Source of the DNA: Bacteroidota bacterium
GTDB taxonomy: Bacteria; Bacteroidota; Rhodothermia; Rhodothermales; JAHQVL01
Assembly (NCBI GenBank): GCA_039111535.1
Contig: JBCCIM010000012.1
Coordinates: 1-62,187 of the forward strand
Direction: 5' to 3'
Length of the DNA: 62,187 bases
The translations under genes and the position numbers were made by a program. The notes under the pieces were generated by a model, which saw only the letters and a list, made by a program, of their open reading frames with translations, did not search any database and was not told the DNA's origin. Below are positions 27,179-36,225 of the stretch, piece by piece (position 1 is the stretch's first letter; the number at the start of each line of letters is the position of its first letter).

Positions 27179-28111
27179 ATGCGAACCGTCTTTTTCTGCA
27201 TCTTTGCGTTAGTCTTTGGGGGTTGCGCACGCCCGGGCAACATGCAATTGCAACAACTTTCTCCTGCTATCCAACCTATGCTTGATTTACAAGGTCATCG
27301 TGGCGCACGCGGCCTATTGCCCGAAAATACCATCCCTGCGTTCGAAAAAGCACTTGCGCTTGAGGTTACGACGCTGGAAATGGACGTCGTTATTACAAAA
27401 GACAGCCAGGTTGTTGTTTCTCACGAGCCCTGGTTTTCTGGTACCATCTGCAGCAAGCCCTCCGGAGAGCCAATTCCGCACGACAACGAAAAGTCCTACA
27501 AAATTTTTGAAATGACCTACGAAGAGGTCAAGAGATTTGACTGTGGCCTCCGCGGCAATCCCCGGTTTCCCCGCCAGGAAAAAGTGGCTGTTCACAAACC
27601 CCTGCTGAAAGACGTCATTGCCTTTGCTGAAGCCTATGCCCGCCAGCCTGATCAACCAGCCATTTTGTATAATATTGAAACCAAATCTACCCCCGCCGGC
27701 GATAACGTATTCCACCCTGATCCGGCGACCTTTACGCAGCTACTGATCGAGGTATTGGAAGAGACGGCCATACTGAATCGCGCAACCATCCAGTCGTTCG
27801 ACCCGCGCACCTTGCAAGTTGCCCGCAGCTTAAAACCTGACTTGTCGCTGGCCTTGTTGGTGGGTGACCACGACACCTTCGATTTTGCCGGCCACATCGA
27901 ACACCTTGGGTTTACCCCTGCCATCTACAGTCCGTACTATAAGCTTGTTGACAAAGCCCTCGTGGACGCAGCCCATGCGCACGATATGCTGGTTATCCCC
28001 TGGACCATCAATACCCTCGAAGAAATGCAAGCGCTTGTTGACCTCGGTGTGGACGGCATCATTACGGATTACCCGGATATCAGCCAAAAACTTGTATCAG
28101 GTAAAAATTAG
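27179..28111 (+). CDS. Glycerophosphodiester phosphodiesterase, lipoprotein
   Basis: 310 residues from ATG 27179; the longer frame starts with TTG at 27122. The N-terminus is a lipoprotein signal (L-V-F-G-G-C-A-R). The GDPD TIM barrel shows G-H-R-G-A-R-G-L-L-P-E-N-T near 40, E-M-D-V-V-I-T-K-D near 70, S-H-E-P, Y-N-I-E-T-K near 170, and W-T-I-N-T with D-G-I-I-T-D-Y-P at the end. It hydrolyses glycerophosphodiesters to glycerol 3-phosphate and an alcohol, here outside the cytoplasm. The insertion around F-S-G-T-I-C-S is typical of periplasmic GlpQ forms. Confidence 0.93.
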   Translation: MRTVFFCIFALVFGGCARPGNMQLQQLSPAIQPMLDLQGHRGARGLLPENTIPAFEKALALEVTTLEMDVVITKDSQVVVSHEPWFSGTICSKPSGEPIPHDNEKSYKIFEMTYEEVKRFDCGLRGNPRFPRQEKVAVHKPLLKDVIAFAEAYARQPDQPAILYNIETKSTPAGDNVFHPDPATFTQLLIEVLEETAILNRATIQSFDPRTLQVARSLKPDLSLALLVGDHDTFDFAGHIEHLGFTPAIYSPYYKLVDKALVDAAHAHDMLVIPWTINTLEEMQALVDLGVDGIITDYPDISQKLVSGKN

Positions 28112-28247
28112 GGCAATCAGAAGCCCAACGACGCAGACAAACGACTTTGTGAACGAAAGTTCGTATCTTGAGAACGATCTTTTCCTGGCGGTGCTCGTTA
28201 TACCACCAACCGCCGTTTACTTTGTGACCTTTACATTTCATAATTGT

Positions 28248-28544
28248 ATGTCAACCGAACAGACACCTTCTGAGGAAGCTTACAACCCTGGTGCTGACCC
28301 GGTACTTCGCCAGCAGATTGAAGACGCACTGGAAACCATCAAACCCTATCTTAATGCAGATGGTGGTTCAGTTCGACTTGTTGATATCACGCCAGACATG
28401 GTGGTTGAACTTGAACTCCTTGGTGCATGCGGTTCGTGCCCGATGAGCACCATGACACTCCGCGCCGGCATCGAGCAGACGCTCAAAAAAGCTGTCCCCC
28501 AAATCGCGCGCGTTGAAGCCGTCAACGAAGCACCCATCTTTTAG
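28248..28544 (+). CDS. NifU C-terminal domain Fe-S carrier protein
   Basis: 98 residues from ATG 28248; the open frame runs much further upstream, back into the GDPD gene, but the domain begins here. It is a stand-alone Nfu domain: L-N-A-D-G-G-S-V near 36-42, and the cluster-binding C-G-S-C-P motif at Cys61 and Cys64. Such proteins hold a 4Fe-4S cluster between subunits of a dimer and pass it to target enzymes. Lipoyl synthase, a frequent Nfu client, is encoded elsewhere in this window (14255-15256). Confidence 0.93.
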   Translation: MSTEQTPSEEAYNPGADPVLRQQIEDALETIKPYLNADGGSVRLVDITPDMVVELELLGACGSCPMSTMTLRAGIEQTLKKAVPQIARVEAVNEAPIF

Positions 28545-28571
28545 CCCATTAACCAGGCTAGTCCCCACATC

Positions 28572-29141
28572 TTATTCCAACCCTGCTCGCCAGAATGGTA
28601 CGAAATACCATTTGCAAGCGTCATCTTTGTATAGCGAAGCCCCGGGCTCTATTGTAAGGTTTACCCTGGTCACCTCCCCTGCTGCCGGCTGCATTTTTAC
28701 AGCTATTTCCAACGGCCGATCTTTTGGCAGCGTCAATGGCCCCCCTGCATTTTCCCCAAACAACACAAACGCATCGCTTATCCTGAGCGAAAGCGAATCG
28801 TACACAACCGGGTCTACCCGCGTCGACAAAATCATTTTCCCGACATACCGATCAGGTAAGATCTCAAAGCTGTTCAATTCAACCGGATAGGTGATCCATT
28901 CTCCTTCATCCGTGTGCAAACGGATTTCATCGATCCGGAACCGCAACGCCTGTACTTCTTCGGGCAGGTTGGTTTCACCCGTTTCTACATCAATGGTGAG
29001 CAATCCCATACCCGAGGCGGGTGCCCCAGCGTTACCAGGCAAATTTACGGGGCGAGGAGATGCGGTTTCGATTTGCCGGGTTGAGCCGCAACCTGTAATC
29101 AGAAACAGCACAATCAACAGCAAACAGGACGTTCTATACAT
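28572..29141 (-). CDS. DUF4382-like lipoprotein
   Basis: 189 residues from ATG 29141, which is followed at once by a lipoprotein signal (L-I-V-L-F-L-I-T-G-C-G). The mature part has a beta-rich domain with V-Q-A-L-R-F-R-I-D-E-I-R-L-H-T, and later Y-D-S-L-S-L-R-I-S-D-A-F-V, as in DUF4382 proteins. Function is unknown. It lies downstream of the giant DUF5666 gene on the same strand, but a strong terminator sits between them. Confidence 0.65.
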   Translation of the reverse strand: MYRTSCLLLIVLFLITGCGSTRQIETASPRPVNLPGNAGAPASGMGLLTIDVETGETNLPEEVQALRFRIDEIRLHTDEGEWITYPVELNSFEILPDRYVGKMILSTRVDPVVYDSLSLRISDAFVLFGENAGGPLTLPKDRPLEIAVKMQPAAGEVTRVNLTIEPGASLYKDDACKWYFVPFWRAGLE

Positions 29142-29233
29142 AAACAACGAGTAACTGGGTGACTTCCTGAGGGACAATCTACAAACTGTACAGACAAATA
29201 GGGGCTAACGCGCAAGATCGGCTGTAAACACCA

Positions 29234-29272
29234 CAAAAAAAGCCGGCTGCTCCTTTTGAGGAGCAGCCGGCT
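29234..29272 (-). terminator. Rho-independent terminator of the giant DUF5666 gene
   Basis: A perfect 13-base-pair stem (29241-29253 with 29260-29272) with loop TTTTGA. On the minus strand seven T residues follow (29240-29234). It lies 22 bases after the stop codon at 29294. Confidence 0.92.
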
Positions 29273-29293
29273 AACAGGCGAAATATATCCTGC

Positions 29294-32200
29294 CTACTTG
29301 AGCAGCACCATCCGTCTGGTCATCACATTGCGGCCGGCTTCCAACCTGTAAAGGTAGACACCAGAAGCCACACGCAGTCCCGCACTGTTGCGTCCGTTCC
29401 ACTGGACTTCATGCGTACCTGCAGCCATTGCGCTAGACACAATGGTTTGTACTTCACGACCCGTTACGTCGAATATTTTCAACGTCACATCCGCGTTCGC
29501 CGGCAAGGAGAATCGGATGGTTGTGATCGGGTTGAACGGGTTCGGGTAGTTCTGGAAGAGGGCATAGTCTTCCGGCAGTACTTCGTCTTCTGTGGCTGTG
29601 CCTTCAGGCTCAACTTCGAGTTCGTACTCACCAGATCCTTCTGCATCGATGATTTTGATCTTCGATGCAAGAATAGATGCGCCTGTTTTACCAGCTACAC
29701 CACCTTCAGCTTCACCCACACCGCGCACTTCGAGGAACTGGCCGGCTTCGACATCATTGAGGTCGAGCTGTACGTTGTTCTCACCAAGTACCATGGTGTT
29801 TTCATCCACTGAGTAGTCATTGCCAAACATGCTGAATTCGCCATCGACAATACCCGTTGTTTCGCCAGAACTGAGTGAAACGTTCTGTACATTAACCCGG
29901 GTTACGACAACGGTGCCATTGGCCTGACCTTCACCCGTCACGGAAACGGTCTGTCCTTCTGCGAACTCATTAACCGTCACTTCATTGCGGTTGAGATCGT
30001 AGAATTGAGAGGATTCATTGATGAAGAAGAAGATACCCATCACCTCGAGCGTAGAAGCGCTCACGGATACAATTGGTCCTTCAACTTTGATGTCAGTAGC
30101 CGCTGCGTCGAGCTTGCGAACGCGCAGGGCAACAAGGTTATCGCCGGCCAGGAGCAGGGCTCGGATGCGAACTGCATCGCCAACGCTGTACCCCTGGATG
30201 CTTATTGGGCTGTCGTTTTCGTCAACCATAAGCGTGTTCGGAATAACCTGGAATCGACGGCCAAGTACAACAATCAGATCGTCGACAACAGCCTCAACGG
30301 TACCGTTGAGTACCACTTCGTCCTCGATGCGCGGCAAGAGCCGGACTTCGGTAGCCAGTGGTTGTCCACCAGGGCCGAGGGTAACGGTAAGGTTCGCCGT
30401 CTGGCCTGGTACGATATCCGTCTGACTGATGGCTTCTTCGTCGCCATTCAGGAAGACTGTCATCGGATCAATTGTGATTGTAAGGCCGGCAACAACCAGG
30501 TAATCTCCCTGGATGTCTGTTACCGTACCGGTGAGCTTGCGATCACGCGGCTTGGCCTGTACTTCGCGGGCGACGAGCACATTGCCATCAGCAACTGCTT
30601 TCACCTCAACGCGCATGCGCTCGAGCAGATCAGCAAACGCCATCGGGTCGCCAAGCGGATCGAGGTATACGGTTTCTTCATTCACCTCAAACGTGAGTTC
30701 TCGGATCGTGAACGAGTTGGTGGAAAGCGACTCAACACGGCCGAGCACAGAGCGCTCATCCCGTACGATATCAAATACGCGCATAAAGCGAACATTCAGA
30801 TCGTCGCCATCGCCAAAGGCAAATGCTGCTACGTTGTATCCATCTTGCAGGGCAGCCGCGCCAATGCGCTGGTCATTGCCATCCAGCAGGAAGGTTTTGT
30901 CGTCGTAGCTCATGCCGAGAGTACCTACATCAAACTGGTCATTGCCCAGGTTGCCCAGCGAGCCGATGACTTCGATAGATTGACGCTCATCCAGTCCGAA
31001 GATCTGAACTTTTTCTGCAATCAGGCCACCGAGTTCACCTGTGTCGCCTTCAACATTAACAACCATGCCTGGGAAGAGACGGTCAAATGCAAGCCGGCCA
31101 ATGTCGGGAGCACCAACAAAGGCTTCTGTTGGTACAAGGAATTTAACGCCATTGACATACACAAAGCGGTCTTCGATGTCGGTGAGTACACCCACAATCT
31201 GGAAGTCCTCTTTGTTCGGCAAACGTAGTTCAACGCGGAATCCTTCGATATCCCCGTTTTCGTGCAGCCAACCCCAGATCGAAACCTGCCGGCCAGCAGC
31301 CAGGGCTTCAAAAGCAATGCGCTCGTAGGTATCCCCTACAATCTCTGCTTCAGGATTGATTGCCACTACATGATTCCGTACCACAAGGATACGCCGGTCA
31401 CCATCTACGTCAACCAGGCGACCAGACACGCGAATGCTGCGGTCTTCATTGCCGTTGGAAACGAAGATATGCAGTGCATTGTGCACATCACCTTCCCCAG
31501 GCGCGCCAGCAATTGAAACGATCTGGCCAGACTGGAGGTCTTCCAGCGTAAGTGGCGTACCCTGTGCATCACCAATCCAGGTATTGGGCGTTACTACAAA
31601 AGGTAACCCACGCACGAGGATTTGCTGATCTTCCAGGATTTCTATACGGCCACGGAACTCAACCTCGAAGCCTTCGCCACTGCGAACTTCGATGCGGTAT
31701 GCATGAACCGAACCTTCTCCTTCGTATTGACCAAACACGCGGACATTCATGCCCTCTTCCAGTTCAGAAAGGGGTATGAACTCAAAGTTAGCACCAATAA
31801 CTTCTACAAAGTCTTCGACCCGCACAACGCGGCCCTGAACTTCGAGGAAGCCATTTGCCAAATCCAAGCCGGCAACCTGACCACTGATGTTCACGTGGCG
31901 GTCGCCATCACCAGCACCCACGTGCATCCGCACGATATTGAAGGTGCCTGGTCCTGCAGGTGCACCCACAACACTCACAATTGTACCAGGCGTGAGCGTC
32001 ATAAAGTCTACAGGGAAACCGTTGTTATCTTCGAAGTACGAGTCCTCATTAACGAAAAACTCTGTATCCCGAATGACAAACAGCTCACCGTTCACCGCGG
32101 CGACAACACCGCGGAACTCAATTTCTTCGAGCTGCTCTTTAAGGGCTTCTATTTTGTACGCGTGTACATTGCCGTCTGGATCAAAGCCACCAAACACAGT

Positions 32201-35200
32201 CACAATCTGACCGATTTCAAGGGCTTCGAGCGGTACAGGCTCATAGTTATCGCCAACAATCATGGTCTCTTCGCCGAGTACCACAAACCGTCCCTGCAAC
32301 ATGAGGCCGTCAGCTGTGACTTCCTGAACGGCGCCACGCATTCGGAGGTTGTTGTCGTTCTGTGATTCTTCGAGATACACTTTGGCAACCACGGGGCTAC
32401 CGGTAGCATCGGGAATAACAACAACGCTAACAAACTGACCGGGCGTCAACTCTTCGGCCGGCACTTCAAATCCATCCGGACCAGAGATGTACGTATCTTC
32501 AGTCAGCGTGTAGGTACGGCCGTTGATTTCGAGTAAATCACCATCAACAGTACCTACTGGGCCAAAGACCTGCAATTCACTGAACTCAGTACCACGTACT
32601 TCGACAGAGAAAGCCACCAGGACGCCATCTTCCCCTACTTCACCGTATACAAACACGGACTGGCCGGCTTGTACATCTGCAAGGGTAATTTGGGCATAAG
32701 AGGGATCAAAGAAGCTGGTCTCAGGACCCGTTACAATTGTGCGGCCCTGTACTTGCAGGTCTTCTGTTCCTACAAACTCAACTTCACCGTTCATCCACGC
32801 GGTAACATGGTTGCCCGGCACAAAGATGTCTGTTGCAACAACAACACCATCTTCGCCACGATCGCCTCGGATGTTGACTTCCATGCCTGGAGCAAGGTCT
32901 TCCAGGGTAAGCGGCTCTCCTTTGTCGTTGTTCACGAAAGTAAATTCGCTTGCAACGAAAGCTGTACCAAGTACAACAACAAGCTCACCCTGAATAGACT
33001 CGATGTCTCCCCAGAATTCAAGCTGCTCACCGCTGCCCGGACGAATTTCGATGTTGTGTGCGTCCACACTACCATCTGCAAGAAACTCGCCGTATACCTC
33101 GATATACTGGCCATCAACAAGCGTCTCAAGTGCGACAGATTCGAAGTTTTCGTTCTGGATGAAGGTTTCAGGACCAACCAGAACAACGCGGCCCTGCAAA
33201 AACAGGCTGCTTTCTTCAAGGCCTTCAAGTGAACCACTTATGCGGACGCGGTCTCCTTCATCATTGATATGAATGACATTGGCAACATACTCGCCATCCT
33301 GATCAAGGGCGCCAAATACTTCTACCCGGAGGCCTTCTTCAAGATTTTCGAGTCCTGTTGCTGCGCCGGCAAATTTACCTGGCCCTTCGCGCAATGGCGT
33401 ACCGGAATACTTGCCCGGCGCATCTGTGCCGCCGGCGCCTGTATCGTCGCCATTGTTATCATATACCTGTGTGCCATCGGTGATTTTGAAAGAAGTACCA
33501 CCAACAACAACGGTGAAACCGTCGAAGAATTCGATCTGACCATTTAGCGATAATTCTTCCAGGTTAGCGCCACGGAATTCCACCACGTCAGCCCGGATCA
33601 CGCCAAACTCGTCATACTGACCGAACACATCGACTTTTACACCATCAACAACAGCTTCTGGCCCAACAGGCTGGAAGTCTTCGTTGTAGAACTGGGTAAA
33701 CTCTGTGAACAGAACTTCCTGTCCCCAAAGCACCATACCGTTCTCAAAGGCACCAGATACTTCGCCACTAATACGAACCTGATCGCCTGGCTGGCGCGGC
33801 ACATATACCCATTCGATGAATGGTGTACCTTGCTCGTCCAGTACGCCCACGATTGAAACAACGTCACCAGCAACCAGGTCTCCCGGGCTGCCTTCTTCAC
33901 CACCAGTCTCGCTGTCGAAATACACGCTCGTGTTTGCGCCAACATAGAAATCAATACCGCTCACGGTGATGATATCGCCGTTTACAGTGTCAATGACGCT
34001 CCACAATTCGATTTCTTCGCGATCAGCGCCGGTGAGCATGACCTCGTAAGCAATGATGCCACCATCAGGACTGAAGTGTCCGAAAACCTGCACTGCCGTG
34101 CCATCTTCGAAGGTTGCAAAATCCAGCGGTTCGTAATTCCGATCGCGGAACTGCGTTTCAGGCATGATTACAACATCTTTGCCAAGCACGGAGAAGCCTT
34201 GTTCGCTCAGGTTGGTCATTTCGCCGCTAATGCGTACACCGTCGTCAAATCCCTGTGGGATGTGCACGCGTTCTACGGCCAATGCACCTGAAGCATCAGG
34301 CAAACCTACAACCTCTACAATCTGTCCGACTGTGAGGTCTTCAAAAGCAACAAACTCTTCTGGACCTACTTCAAACACAGCGTCTTCATCAACGGTAAAG
34401 GGGATATCCCAAACCGTCATTACACCAGGTTCGAGGGCTGTGATGGGTCCAAAGAGGGTAAATTCGTCGCGCTCTTGCCGGCGATATTCGATATGATGGG
34501 CTTTTATAACACCATCTTCGTAGATCTCACCAAACACAAGCACAAGCTGACCATCTGGCAGCTCTTCAAAGGGTACCTCTTCAAAGGTGTCGTTAAAGAG
34601 ATGGGTATAATCGGTTACATTCACCGACCAGTTGCGGATGCTGAATCCACCTTCGTTCAGCGCTTCCACTGCACCGCTTATGCGGATACCACTGTCAACA
34701 CCAGATTCGATTGCAATGCGTTCTGCCACCTGCACACCATCAGCGTTAACAACGCCGTAGACACGCACAACCAGGCCAGGATCGACATCATTGAAACTGG
34801 CAGCTTTGCCGGTACCATCAGGATTTCCACCATCATCATCTCCTCCTTCCCCACCATCACCTTCGCCGCCTTGGTCGCGGCCATCAGAGGTAAAGTCTTC
34901 AACTACCGTTGTTGGCAAAACCACAAACGGGAAGCCCTGGACAACCATTTTGTTGTCTTCAACCTCTTCAACAACGCCTCGGACTTCCAGCTCTTCACGT
35001 ACACCTTCTGCAACATGTACAAAATGTGCAAGGATTGAGTCGTCTTCCTGGAAGTGTCCGTAGATGCTGATCTGACGACCTACCAACCATTCAGGAATTT
35101 CCTGGTCACCAACGGTTTCATCTGAGTTACCCACCGAGGTATACTCATTCACGAAAACCTGGCGGTCGCGAACAACAAAACTTCTGGACTCCTGGTCGAT

Positions 35201-35935
35201 GCTCTGAACACGGCCACTGAGGTTGACTTCGCCGGGCACATAAGGCTCGCCAAAGATTTCAACGCGGCTGGCATGCAAAGCACCGTTGGAAGGCTCAACT
35301 TTTACGCGAACCTTGAATCCTTCCTTTACATCCTCAAAACTGGCGGGCTGTGGGCCGGCGTTTGGCGGCGGAGCAATGCCCGGGTCGCCATTGGGGTCTG
35401 TGTGGAAGTCAGGAAAAACAAATTCAGTCTGATCATCAACGAGAAATTCGTTGCCTTTCAGCACAAAAAAGTCCGTACCCACAGATTCAACTACAGCACG
35501 GACTTCAAATCCCGAAAATTGTGCGGGGTCTCCGATGCGAAGCAATACCCGGGTGGCAAATGAGTTGCCGGCATCGTCTTCAATCAACCCATCCCAGTTC
35601 CAGAGATAATCCACCAGATCGAGGTCTGCAATTGGAATCTCGGCGGTATAGGTACCATCGAAGTTGTTAATGAATTCGCCGTCGTACTCGGTGTCTTCGG
35701 TACGTGGCGTAAGGGTAAAGTGGGCAACTCGAACACTGGAAAAATCCACGTCCGAAGCTTCCACTTTTATATAAATTACATCGTTCTCCGCAAACTCCCG
35801 GTCTTCATTGCTGAAGGCGGCGTCTTTGGAAAACATCAGGTTACTTTGCGCCTGTATTGTCCCAATTCCCAAGGTCATACAAGCTAACAGAAGCACACAC
35901 CACCTGATGATACTAGAGGTAGCATTACGTTTCAT
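29294..35935 (-). CDS. Giant surface protein of about 25 DUF5666-like modules with T9SS sorting domain
   Basis: 2213 residues. A signal peptide (residues 1-29, ending T-I-Q-A-Q) is followed by an N-terminal beta domain to about 135. Then come about 25 consecutive modules of 65-100 residues. Each has a core like V-x-G-x-V-x-x-[IL], a buried x-V-x-G-x-x-[FV]-x-V strand, an acidic loop, and D-G-x-x-V-x-V-[FV]-G. These match the DUF5666 pattern. Two module types alternate for most of the length, so the true repeat is a pair of about 150 residues. Gly/Asp-rich loops in modules near the N-terminus and middle differ in length. The final 85 residues are a T9SS domain (N-Y-P-N-P-F-N-P-I-T-T, ending R-R-M-V-L-L-K). 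The protein is very acidic, likely a long surface fibre; function unknown. Confidence 0.9.
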   Translation of the reverse strand: MKRNATSSIIRWCVLLLACMTLGIGTIQAQSNLMFSKDAAFSNEDREFAENDVIYIKVEASDVDFSSVRVAHFTLTPRTEDTEYDGEFINNFDGTYTAEIPIADLDLVDYLWNWDGLIEDDAGNSFATRVLLRIGDPAQFSGFEVRAVVESVGTDFFVLKGNEFLVDDQTEFVFPDFHTDPNGDPGIAPPPNAGPQPASFEDVKEGFKVRVKVEPSNGALHASRVEIFGEPYVPGEVNLSGRVQSIDQESRSFVVRDRQVFVNEYTSVGNSDETVGDQEIPEWLVGRQISIYGHFQEDDSILAHFVHVAEGVREELEVRGVVEEVEDNKMVVQGFPFVVLPTTVVEDFTSDGRDQGGEGDGGEGGDDDGGNPDGTGKAASFNDVDPGLVVRVYGVVNADGVQVAERIAIESGVDSGIRISGAVEALNEGGFSIRNWSVNVTDYTHLFNDTFEEVPFEELPDGQLVLVFGEIYEDGVIKAHHIEYRRQERDEFTLFGPITALEPGVMTVWDIPFTVDEDAVFEVGPEEFVAFEDLTVGQIVEVVGLPDASGALAVERVHIPQGFDDGVRISGEMTNLSEQGFSVLGKDVVIMPETQFRDRNYEPLDFATFEDGTAVQVFGHFSPDGGIIAYEVMLTGADREEIELWSVIDTVNGDIITVSGIDFYVGANTSVYFDSETGGEEGSPGDLVAGDVVSIVGVLDEQGTPFIEWVYVPRQPGDQVRISGEVSGAFENGMVLWGQEVLFTEFTQFYNEDFQPVGPEAVVDGVKVDVFGQYDEFGVIRADVVEFRGANLEELSLNGQIEFFDGFTVVVGGTSFKITDGTQVYDNNGDDTGAGGTDAPGKYSGTPLREGPGKFAGAATGLENLEEGLRVEVFGALDQDGEYVANVIHINDEGDRVRISGSLEGLEESSLFLQGRVVLVGPETFIQNENFESVALETLVDGQYIEVYGEFLADGSVDAHNIEIRPGSGEQLEFWGDIESIQGELVVVLGTAFVASEFTFVNNDKGEPLTLEDLAPGMEVNIRGDRGEDGVVVATDIFVPGNHVTAWMNGEVEFVGTEDLQVQGRTIVTGPETSFFDPSYAQITLADVQAGQSVFVYGEVGEDGVLVAFSVEVRGTEFSELQVFGPVGTVDGDLLEINGRTYTLTEDTYISGPDGFEVPAEELTPGQFVSVVVIPDATGSPVVAKVYLEESQNDNNLRMRGAVQEVTADGLMLQGRFVVLGEETMIVGDNYEPVPLEALEIGQIVTVFGGFDPDGNVHAYKIEALKEQLEEIEFRGVVAAVNGELFVIRDTEFFVNEDSYFEDNNGFPVDFMTLTPGTIVSVVGAPAGPGTFNIVRMHVGAGDGDRHVNISGQVAGLDLANGFLEVQGRVVRVEDFVEVIGANFEFIPLSELEEGMNVRVFGQYEGEGSVHAYRIEVRSGEGFEVEFRGRIEILEDQQILVRGLPFVVTPNTWIGDAQGTPLTLEDLQSGQIVSIAGAPGEGDVHNALHIFVSNGNEDRSIRVSGRLVDVDGDRRILVVRNHVVAINPEAEIVGDTYERIAFEALAAGRQVSIWGWLHENGDIEGFRVELRLPNKEDFQIVGVLTDIEDRFVYVNGVKFLVPTEAFVGAPDIGRLAFDRLFPGMVVNVEGDTGELGGLIAEKVQIFGLDERQSIEVIGSLGNLGNDQFDVGTLGMSYDDKTFLLDGNDQRIGAAALQDGYNVAAFAFGDGDDLNVRFMRVFDIVRDERSVLGRVESLSTNSFTIRELTFEVNEETVYLDPLGDPMAFADLLERMRVEVKAVADGNVLVAREVQAKPRDRKLTGTVTDIQGDYLVVAGLTITIDPMTVFLNGDEEAISQTDIVPGQTANLTVTLGPGGQPLATEVRLLPRIEDEVVLNGTVEAVVDDLIVVLGRRFQVIPNTLMVDENDSPISIQGYSVGDAVRIRALLLAGDNLVALRVRKLDAAATDIKVEGPIVSVSASTLEVMGIFFFINESSQFYDLNRNEVTVNEFAEGQTVSVTGEGQANGTVVVTRVNVQNVSLSSGETTGIVDGEFSMFGNDYSVDENTMVLGENNVQLDLNDVEAGQFLEVRGVGEAEGGVAGKTGASILASKIKIIDAEGSGEYELEVEPEGTATEDEVLPEDYALFQNYPNPFNPITTIRFSLPANADVTLKIFDVTGREVQTIVSSAMAAGTHEVQWNGRNSAGLRVASGVYLYRLEAGRNVMTRRMVLLK

Positions 35936-36070
35936 CGTGTTTAGCTAGCTGGTTTTTAGATTTAGAAGTGCAAAACGACTACCCGTGGCATCGACGTCTG
36001 GTAATGCAGCTTAAGGGTGGGACACCCGCGTACATGGCAAATTGGAGATTCTCCCCATACCAAAAGCCCG

Positions 36071-36122
36071 GTGAGGAGTGAGGAGTGAGGAGTGAGGAGT
36101 GAGGAGTGAGGAGTGAGGAGTT
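36071..36122. repeat. Heptanucleotide tandem repeat (GTGAGGA), about seven copies
   Basis: Seven perfect copies of GTGAGGA plus a partial eighth. The array lies about 135 bases upstream of the start of the giant DUF5666 gene and 100 bases after the Ser/Thr kinase stop codon. It is a simple-sequence repeat that can change copy number by slippage. Confidence 0.95.
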
Positions 36123-36225
36123 GGATGCTTGATTTCTGGGCAGGTTCTTAACTTTGGACGAAGAACTGCGCAGTATGGGACGTAATCAGGCCTTCGATCA
36201 TTTTGTTGGATACTAAACCCGCGTA

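Noticed and set aside
27864-28247. Long N-terminal extension of the Nfu-domain protein
   Set aside because: The frame runs back through the GDPD gene. The Nfu domain is complete from 28248.
30005-31228. 407-codon plus-strand frame inside the giant DUF5666 gene
   Set aside because: It is the antisense of a repeat-rich, strongly codon-biased gene. The protein has no signal, domain or ribosome-binding site, and several similar antisense frames occur along the same gene.
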